Origin: Thiomicrospira sp.
GTDB taxonomy: Bacteria > Pseudomonadota > Gammaproteobacteria > Thiomicrospirales > Thiomicrospiraceae
DNA length: 64,000 bases
NCBI RefSeq assembly: GCF_014859555.1
Contig: NZ_JACUTY010000003.1
Coordinates: 1-64,000, forward strand
Reading direction: 5' to 3'
In this document: positions 58,208 through 64,000 of the stretch, one piece after another
Numbering within the stretch: position 1 is the stretch's first letter
Layout: each line of letters starts with the position of its first letter
Notes under the pieces: model-generated
Told to the model about the DNA's origin: nothing
What the model saw: the letters and a program-made list of their open reading frames with translations, nothing else
The model's database searches: none
Made by a program: the position numbers and the translations under genes

Positions 58208-60435
58208 AGCGGTCTATTTCTGCAAAATATGTCTTAATTGGTTTTATGGTCGTCGCCTTGAGTTTGTTGCTTACCGCTAACTTTGGCTTATATTTTGAAG
58301 GTCAAAAAATTCAACAAAGTGTGCATGATACAGCGCAGATCGAAGCTCAAAAAGAATTGTTTTCAGCCATTGATCGCAATTTTAAGTCGATTGATCAACA
58401 GCTTAAAAAATTAACTGAATGGGACGAAGTTCATCAACAGCTTAACCAATCCAGCTACTATTATTATTGGCGCGATCAACGCCTTAAAGACAGCGAGTAT
58501 TTTAAGCCCTATTATATTGAACTGGATATTTACCAAGCGGACAAATTAAAACTGTCTCACCTTGTTAAAGATCAACAGCTGGCAGCCGAGGCTTTACCAA
58601 AGCACTTAAATAGCCAGTCACGTTATTTTCTAATTCAACCACCTCACCATGATTATCTCATTGTCTCGCACGCGGTTTATTCAAGACAAGATCCCAGCCA
58701 AGTCATTGGTCACGTGGCCATCGCGATAGATTTTTTTGAGTTGCTTGCGCAAGATAACCAGTTTTATTATTTAGACTTTCCATATTTGCACTTCAATCGC
58801 AGTGGCTTTATTGGCATGCACCAGCTTAAAGACGCACTTGAATACCGAGCCATTTCAAACCCGGTCAGCGACCATCTATGGAATTTAATTGAAGGGTTTG
58901 TCGTTAAATTTGCGCTCATTATTCTAGCCACCACCCTCATAGTGTTTGGCTTTATAAAATTAATATTTTTAGATCCGTTACAAAAACTCAGTCTTTTTGT
59001 AAAAGGTTTACGCTCCCAAGCTCATGCTAATCAAACTGAAGTTCAAGCTAGCTTTGTTCTCGAAGAACATCAAAATTTACAGAAGCAATTAAGTGAATAC
59101 CATCATGCCCTGCTGGATGCCCAGGCTCAACTAAGCCAACAGAACCAGAAGCTTTGGCAAATTTCACGCACGGACCCATTAACCGAAGTAGGTAACCGCC
59201 GTGCATTTGATGATGCCTGGCACGCTTTATTGCAACAATATGGCTCTCAACCTACCACCATTGCTTATATGCTATTTGACTGTGATCACTTCAAAGCTCT
59301 AAATGATACCTACGGACATCAAGTTGGAGATGAACTCATTAAAATTTCCGCCCAAACCTTGCAACGCAGTTTTCCGGCCGGACAAAACATTTATCGCATC
59401 GGCGGCGATGAGTTCGCCTCGTTGGTGGTGGATAAAACCGTTGATGAAGTCGAGCAAATTGCACAGAAAGCTTTGTCTGATCTTATTTCTTATCCTTTCG
59501 TACAGCTCGACATTAAAGAAAAAGTAAGCTTTAGTGTGGGGGTTGGTTATGCTGGCCACAATCAGGCTATCGAAAACATTGAAGTCTTGCCCAGACAAGC
59601 AGACATTGCGATGTACAAGGCCAAACATTCACCGCATAACAAAGTTCATTTTTATCAACATGGTCATGACACCAGTAATCAATCATTGGTGTCCAACAAA
59701 CGTTTAAACCAAGTGCTAACAGCGGCTTACACAGGTCAAAATATCTGTCTTCACTATCAGCCCATTTTAAATATCAAAACCCAAGATATTTATTATGAAG
59801 CCTTGGTTCGACTGCAATTTGAAGACGAAACCGTTTTCCCATCCGATATTTTTACCATCATTGCACACCATCGCCTAGAAGTGGAACTTGACCAGCAGAT
59901 TCTAAATTATCTATTATCGCAACTTCAACAGAAACGACTGCCAGCTAACATTGGTCTGTCGGTTAATATTTCGGCTAAAACCCTGCTGCAACCTTTTATT
60001 GTTGATTTATTCGAACCGTTTTTAGTTTATTTAAAACAGCACAAAATTGTGATTGAAATTACCGAAAGTATCTTGATTGAACACATTCAAGATGTGAGTT
60101 TTGTATTAAACAAACTACGTCGCCAAGGCTTTTTAATTGCATTAGATGACTTTGGAAGCGGTTACTCATCGATTCGTTACCTAGCCAATATGCCGGTGGA
60201 TATTGTGAAATTTGACATGACTCTCACCCACGCCCTAAATGCCGACTTGAAAACCCAGCGTCTAATACAATCCACCGCCCATATGATACGGGAGGCTGGT
60301 TACGAACTGGTGATGGAAGGTGTGGAAACACAGCAACAATTAGAGCTTGCTACCCAGGCTGGAGCAACTAATATTCAAGGTTATTATATTGGCCGCCCAA
60401 ACTTCAAACCCAATCCACCAGGCCTGGTGGCATGA
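58204..60435 (+). CDS. Membrane-bound GGDEF-EAL protein
   Basis: The 743-aa protein has a helix near 7-30, a periplasmic sensor (about 31-235, CHASE4-like with the DEVHQQL and ELDIYQADKLKLSHLV segments), a second helix near 240-260, a coiled coil, then GGDEF and EAL domains. Both catalytic sites look intact: GGDEF in RIGGDEFASL, and EALVRL, VNIS, ITES, DDFGSGYSS and EGVET in the phosphodiesterase. It could make or degrade c-di-GMP; which dominates cannot be told. The last codons, NPPGLVA, are written by a palindrome copy. A PilZ-like gene at 4 kb is a possible target. Confidence 0.95.
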   Translation: MKRSISAKYVLIGFMVVALSLLLTANFGLYFEGQKIQQSVHDTAQIEAQKELFSAIDRNFKSIDQQLKKLTEWDEVHQQLNQSSYYYYWRDQRLKDSEYFKPYYIELDIYQADKLKLSHLVKDQQLAAEALPKHLNSQSRYFLIQPPHHDYLIVSHAVYSRQDPSQVIGHVAIAIDFFELLAQDNQFYYLDFPYLHFNRSGFIGMHQLKDALEYRAISNPVSDHLWNLIEGFVVKFALIILATTLIVFGFIKLIFLDPLQKLSLFVKGLRSQAHANQTEVQASFVLEEHQNLQKQLSEYHHALLDAQAQLSQQNQKLWQISRTDPLTEVGNRRAFDDAWHALLQQYGSQPTTIAYMLFDCDHFKALNDTYGHQVGDELIKISAQTLQRSFPAGQNIYRIGGDEFASLVVDKTVDEVEQIAQKALSDLISYPFVQLDIKEKVSFSVGVGYAGHNQAIENIEVLPRQADIAMYKAKHSPHNKVHFYQHGHDTSNQSLVSNKRLNQVLTAAYTGQNICLHYQPILNIKTQDIYYEALVRLQFEDETVFPSDIFTIIAHHRLEVELDQQILNYLLSQLQQKRLPANIGLSVNISAKTLLQPFIVDLFEPFLVYLKQHKIVIEITESILIEHIQDVSFVLNKLRRQGFLIALDDFGSGYSSIRYLANMPVDIVKFDMTLTHALNADLKTQRLIQSTAHMIREAGYELVMEGVETQQQLELATQAGATNIQGYYIGRPNFKPNPPGLVA
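60415..60430. repeat. Palindrome family copy 21 (perfect 16-mer at a gene junction)
   Basis: CCACCAGGCCTGGTGG ends one base before the coaE ATG and supplies the last codons of the GGDEF-EAL gene (PPGLV). A hairpin here would occupy the coaE ribosome-binding region. Confidence 0.92.
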
Positions 60436-61049
60436 AGTCACAAGTCATTGGTGTAACTGGCGGTATAGGCTCGGGCAAAAGCGCGTTGTGTGATTATTTT
60501 GCGCAGCTAGGTTACCCCGTGATCGATACCGATCAAATCGCGAAAGATATTGTCAAACCTAATCAACCAGGCCTGGTGGCTTTAATTAAGCAACTGGGTT
60601 CTGATTATTTGCAATCCAATGGCGAATTGGATCGAGCTAAACTACGAGACACTTTTTTTCAAGATCCACTTATCAAACAGCAAGTGGAAGCCACGCTTCA
60701 CCCGCTAGTTCGCCAAACGGTTCGAGACCAAATTAACCAGCTACGAGGCCAGCATGCTCTTATTTTTGTTGCGATTCCGGTAATTCACCAGCTGAATCAG
60801 CCAGAATATCAATTAAACCGTGTGTTATTAGTGGAAGCTGAAGAAAATCAGCAGTTAGAGCGGGTAAAAAATCGAGACCAGCGCAGCCCCGAACAAATTA
60901 AGGTGATTATGCAACAACAAGCCACGCCGCAACAGCGACGCGCACTGGCGGATGATGTGATTGAAAACAAAGCGGGGTTAGACGATTTACATAACCAAGC
61001 CGATGCTTGGCTAAAACAAACCTTAAATCGGCTGGGGCCAGTAACCTGA
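60432..61049 (+). CDS. coaE: Dephospho-CoA kinase
   Basis: CoaE carries out the last step of coenzyme A synthesis. The 205-aa product has the P-loop GVTGGIGSGKS (7-17), the substrate motif VIDTDQIAKDIV and RVKNRDQRSPEQ. Its ATG overlaps the GGDEF-EAL stop (ATGA), and its 3' end overlaps the convergent Nudix gene by 27 bp. QPGLVALIKQLG near 45-56 is partly written by a palindrome copy, the second within 150 bp. Confidence 0.97.
   Translation: MKSQVIGVTGGIGSGKSALCDYFAQLGYPVIDTDQIAKDIVKPNQPGLVALIKQLGSDYLQSNGELDRAKLRDTFFQDPLIKQQVEATLHPLVRQTVRDQINQLRGQHALIFVAIPVIHQLNQPEYQLNRVLLVEAEENQQLERVKNRDQRSPEQIKVIMQQQATPQQRRALADDVIENKAGLDDLHNQADAWLKQTLNRLGPVT
60563..60580. repeat. Palindrome family copy 22
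   Basis: 15 of 18 positions match; core intact. Inside coaE, encoding QPGLVA, about 150 bp from copy 21. Confidence 0.8.
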
Positions 61050-61973
61050 TATAGCCGCAATGCCTTGCGCACCATGTATTTTAGCCTCATCCCTATCCCG
61101 ATCATTCAAACCGCCTAATGCAAACACAGGCACCGGAACCGATTCCGCCAACCTCGAAAACGTTTGCCAACCCAGGCCTGGTTCCCCCGGATGTGATGTC
61201 GTTTCTTTCACTGGCGAAACCAAGATAAAATCCGCACCCAGCTCTAACGCCTTAGCAATTTCAGCAGGGTTGTGGGTTGAAATACCCAACCATTTATCTT
61301 TGGGAATTGGTCGTTCCGTTAACGCCATAATCGCGGTAGAAGCTAACTGCAAACCATCGACTTGAGGTATATCTTGCAGCCACTCCGGTTTGGCATTCAA
61401 CATTAATTTAGCACCGTGACCATGACACAAAGGTAAGGCTAATTTTGCTAACTTAATAAATTCATTTTTATCGAGTGTTTTGGCGCGTAATTGCACCAGT
61501 TTAATCCCATCAGCCAAAGCTGATTTTAAACGGCTTAAAGCATCATCAATATCATGAAAATTGCCAGATATCATATAACGATCCGGCAACTGAAGTGCGT
61601 TTACGATGCCTTTATTTGCGACCAACATACCGAATTTTTGCAGTTCATTAATCGCACACCATTCGAACTGATGGCCTTCATGAGCTTGCAGCTCACCCGT
61701 AAAATCATCGGTTATAAACACATGCAGTTGCACCTGCAAATTGCCATGATCCCAAGGATAAGAAATCAAAGGCTTCCAGCCTTGCGTGATTAAGCCAGTT
61801 TCTTCAACAAACTCACGCTTTAAGGCTTCAAGCGGTGTTTCGCCTGGTTCAATTTTACCACCCGGAAACTCCCATTCACCCGCATGCGATTGACGCGCTA
61901 AGCGCTGCCCAATTAAAACCTGCTTGTCTTTTATCAAACAACCGACCGATACCTGTATAAGCTTAGTTTCCAT
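61023..61973 (-). CDS. Nudix (MutT-like) and ThiE-like fusion protein
   Basis: The 316-aa protein has an N-terminal Nudix hydrolase domain with the full box GKIEPGETPLEALKREFVEETGL (39-61), which in MutT removes 8-oxo-dGTP, and a C-terminal TIM-barrel domain of the thiamine phosphate synthase/TenI family (about 135-316, ending in FALGGLNDRDRDEAKIHGAQGIAAISGYW). This fusion is known in gammaproteobacteria next to secA/argJ. Whether the second domain makes thiamine phosphate is doubtful. It overlaps argJ by 1 bp and coaE antisense by 27 bp. Confidence 0.93.
   Translation of the reverse strand: METKLIQVSVGCLIKDKQVLIGQRLARQSHAGEWEFPGGKIEPGETPLEALKREFVEETGLITQGWKPLISYPWDHGNLQVQLHVFITDDFTGELQAHEGHQFEWCAINELQKFGMLVANKGIVNALQLPDRYMISGNFHDIDDALSRLKSALADGIKLVQLRAKTLDKNEFIKLAKLALPLCHGHGAKLMLNAKPEWLQDIPQVDGLQLASTAIMALTERPIPKDKWLGISTHNPAEIAKALELGADFILVSPVKETTSHPGEPGLGWQTFSRLAESVPVPVFALGGLNDRDRDEAKIHGAQGIAAISGYWPQPI
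61168..61185. repeat. Palindrome family copy 23 (core only)
   Basis: 11 of 18 positions match consensus, but AACCCAGGCCTGGTT keeps the exact 10-bp core. Inside the Nudix-ThiE gene, encoding EPGLG. Confidence 0.6.
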
Positions 61974-63196
61974 TAAGAACGATACTCAGCATTAATCTTC
62001 ACATAATCATAAGAAAAGTCACAAGTCCAAACCGTCTCATCTGCATCACCACGATTCAATTCAATCCGCACCAAAATATCTTCCTGCTTCATCACCGCTT
62101 GGCCTTGCTCCTCGGTGTAACGGGATGCACGCCCACCGTTAGTTACAATACACACGTCACCTAAATAGATTTGAAGTTGATTAATATCCAAATCCACCAG
62201 GCCTGCTCGACCAACGGCGGCAAGAATACGCCCCCAGTTTGGGTCAGATGCAAACATCGCGGTTTTAACCAGTGGCGACAAGGCCACCGCATGCGCTACC
62301 TTTAAACATTCTTCTTCAGATTTACCGCCGTTTACTTCAACCGCAATAAATTTAGTAGCGCCTTCGCCATCTCGTACAATCATTTGCGCCAGTTCAGTCA
62401 TTACCTGATTAATCGCCTGCGCAAACTGCTGATAAGCACTTGAGTTAGCATCCGTAATGCTCGGCATATCAACTTGCTGGGTCGCGCTTAAGGTACAGGC
62501 ATCATTGGTTGAAGTATCACCATCCACCGTAATACGGTTAAATGATTTTTTAACTGCATATTGTAGACATTGTTCTAACGCGGTCTGGCTAATTTTGGCA
62601 TCGGTTACCACAAATCCAAGCATGGTCGCCATGTTAGGATGAATCATACCCGAGCCTTTCGCCATACCAGTAATCGTAATATCATGCCCTTCAATATTAA
62701 CCAAGCGACTCACCATTTTAGGCACAATATCGGTCGTCATAATACCCGCCATGGCTTGTGGCCAAGCGTCAATACTGCGATTTGCTAAGGCGTCCGGTAA
62801 GCCTTGTTGAATTTTCTGTATTGGCAATGGCTCACCGATTACCCCAGTCGAAAACGGCAGTACTTCTTCTAAAGTACAACCGAGTTCATCCGCCAACCAC
62901 TGACAGGTTTGACGTGCATTCACCATACCAGCTTCGCCAGTGGCGGCATTGGCATTACCACTATTAATTAAAAACGCGCGTGGCGATTTAATTTTTAAAT
63001 GTGCCTTTGCTAAGGTGACAGGGGCGGCGCAAGCCGCATTGGTTGTAAAGGTCGCGGCAGTTTTGGTGCCTTCTATCAACTCAATGATGACCAAGTCAGT
63101 TTTACCATTCTTTTTAATATTAGCGGCCGTCGCCCCTAAATAAACCCCAGCAACCGGGTGAATTAAGGGTAATTCATTTGATAAACCAACTGGCAT
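61973..63196 (-). CDS. argJ: Glutamate N-acetyltransferase / amino-acid acetyltransferase
   Basis: ArgJ moves the acetyl group of N-acetylornithine to glutamate, the cyclic route of arginine synthesis, and in bifunctional forms also uses acetyl-CoA. I chose ATG 63196 (407 aa), preceded by GAGG; the track's GTG overlaps that site. The self-cleavage site is KGSGMIHPNMA-TML with Thr191 as nucleophile after processing into alpha and beta chains. It is downstream of secA on the same strand and coupled to the Nudix-ThiE gene. Confidence 0.97.
   Translation of the reverse strand: MPVGLSNELPLIHPVAGVYLGATAANIKKNGKTDLVIIELIEGTKTAATFTTNAACAAPVTLAKAHLKIKSPRAFLINSGNANAATGEAGMVNARQTCQWLADELGCTLEEVLPFSTGVIGEPLPIQKIQQGLPDALANRSIDAWPQAMAGIMTTDIVPKMVSRLVNIEGHDITITGMAKGSGMIHPNMATMLGFVVTDAKISQTALEQCLQYAVKKSFNRITVDGDTSTNDACTLSATQQVDMPSITDANSSAYQQFAQAINQVMTELAQMIVRDGEGATKFIAVEVNGGKSEEECLKVAHAVALSPLVKTAMFASDPNWGRILAAVGRAGLVDLDINQLQIYLGDVCIVTNGGRASRYTEEQGQAVMKQEDILVRIELNRGDADETVWTCDFSYDYVKINAEYRS
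62193..62210. repeat. Palindrome family copy 24 (half intact)
   Basis: 14 of 18 positions match; CCACCAGGCCTG intact. Inside argJ, encoding RAGLVDL. Confidence 0.6.
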
Positions 63197-63251
63197 AGAC
63201 ACCTCGTGTTAAATATAAATATAAATATTAACTTTATTATAAAACCAAAAA

Positions 63252-63272
63252 GGCCAGCAAATTAAGCTGGCC
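63252..63272 (-). terminator. Terminator downstream of secA
   Basis: On the minus strand GGCCAGC-TTAATTT-GCTGGCC is followed by TTTTTGG and further T-rich sequence, separating secA from argJ. Confidence 0.82.
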
Positions 63273-63309
63273 AGAATTTAAAACCGACGTATTGCGCGTC
63301 TGACCGAGA

Positions 63310-64000
63310 TTAATCTAACTTACCACAACACTGCTTATATTTTTTACCCGATCCACAAGGACAGGGATCATTACGCCCTACTTTCGGTACGTCACGGCGG
63401 AAAGTATTTTGATCTTTTGCTTCGTTGTGCGCTGAAGCACTTGAAGATACTTTGTCGGCATCAGGGTGCGTCGCCTGGAGTTTTTGCTGCGCTTCTTCTT
63501 TTTGCTGCGCTTCAAAATTTGCTACATCTTCTTGGCTTTGCAACTGCACCCAAGACAACATCTTAACCGTTTCGCGCTTCACTTCACTCAAGAATATTTG
63601 AAAAAGCAAGGCTGATTCACGGCGGTATTCTTGAAACGGATCCTTTTGTGCAAAGCCGCGTAAGTGAATACCACGACGCAAATAATCCATCTCCGCTAGA
63701 TGTTCACGCCATAACTTATCAATATTGCGCAACAACACCTCTTTTTCAAAATGTCCGAGGGTTTTTTCATCCACCACCGACATTTTTTGATTATAAGCTT
63801 CTGCAATAGCCTGTAAGATTTTGTCGCGTAAAGGTTCTTCATATAACGACTTATCTTCATCAAGCCAGGTTTGAACCGGAACGGTTACACCAAACTCTTC
63901 ATGTAACGCGGTTTCCAACTCTGGAATACGCCATTGCTCATCTAGGCTGCCTGGCATAATGTATTGATCAATCACATCATTAACAATGTCGTCACGCATT
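63310..64000 (-). CDS. secA: Preprotein translocase ATPase SecA (3' part, runs off the window)
   Basis: SecA drives export of unfolded preproteins through SecYEG. Only the C-terminal 229-230 residues lie inside the window; the frame continues beyond 64000, so the first Met shown in the track is internal. The helical scaffold/wing region is recognisable ([43 protein letters not shown]), and the zinc-binding tail [17 protein letters not shown] is complete. Confidence 0.97.
   Translation of the reverse strand, partial: MRDDIVNDVIDQYIMPGSLDEQWRIPELETALHEEFGVTVPVQTWLDEDKSLYEEPLRDKILQAIAEAYNQKMSVVDEKTLGHFEKEVLLRNIDKLWREHLAEMDYLRRGIHLRGFAQKDPFQEYRRESALLFQIFLSEVKRETVKMLSWVQLQSQEDVANFEAQQKEEAQQKLQATHPDADKVSSSASAHNEAKDQNTFRRDVPKVGRNDPCPCGSGKKYKQCCGKLD

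Overview
The window reads as ordinary chromosome of a sulfur-oxidising gammaproteobacterium. A soxXYZA cluster, small c-type cytochromes, full branched-chain amino acid genes and gammaproteobacterial gene orders (rlmN-rodZ-hisS-yfgM-bamB-der, secA-argJ-mutT-coaE, holD-rimI, orn-rsgA) point to the Thiomicrospira/Hydrogenovibrio/Thiomicrorhabdus group. This placement is inferred from gene content; no database was searched. Coding density is high, and I saw no transposase, integrase, prophage or CRISPR array.

Layout: 0-7 kb holds the tail of an unknown gene, uvrB, an aspartate-type aminotransferase, a split PilZ protein with an unknown partner, tRNA-Arg(CCG), a membrane protein and rlmD. 7-14.4 kb holds a chemoreceptor with a C-terminal CheR/CheB-type docking motif and an RND efflux pair. 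14.5-20.7 kb holds hemH, yqaA, a BFD-like ferredoxin, ilvBHC and orn. 20.7-24.6 kb holds a Ste24-like protease, phhB, rsgA, a 57-codon membrane protein missing from the ORF track, and two small cytochromes c. 24.6-28.5 kb is a fused flavin/iron-sulfur dehydrogenase. 28.6-35.4 kb is the der-bamB-yfgM-hisS-rodZ-rlmN-ndk run. 35.5-38.8 kb holds iscA, iscR, cysE, trmJ and suhB. 38.9-46.4 kb holds rimI-holD-leuA-pssA, a UDP-glucose dehydrogenase-like protein lacking catalytic residues, pgi, galU and tusA. 46.5-50.3 kb holds bepA and soxXYZA. 50.3-64 kb holds a TerB-like gene, ilvD, argA, rnt, grxD, asnB, a parvulin, an alpha/beta hydrolase, a GGDEF-EAL protein, coaE, a Nudix-ThiE fusion, argJ and the 3' part of secA.

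Functionally the genes cover thiosulfate oxidation in the periplasm (SoxXA, SoxYZ), valine/isoleucine/leucine synthesis (ilvB, ilvH, ilvC, ilvD, leuA), arginine synthesis (argA, argJ), UDP-sugar supply (pgi, galU), outer-membrane assembly and quality control (bamB, yfgM, bepA), and core RNA/ribosome maturation.

The most striking signal is not a gene. A palindrome with consensus ACCACCAGGCCTGGTGGT recurs about 24 times, roughly once per 2.7 kb, inside unrelated genes as well as between genes. Seventeen copies keep the exact core CCAGGCCTGG, which chance would give about 0.06 times in 64 kb. Inside genes it is mostly read as P-G-L-V or Q-A-W-W. It resembles the density of cyanobacterial HIP1 or of DNA uptake sequences, but I know of no description of this particular sequence.
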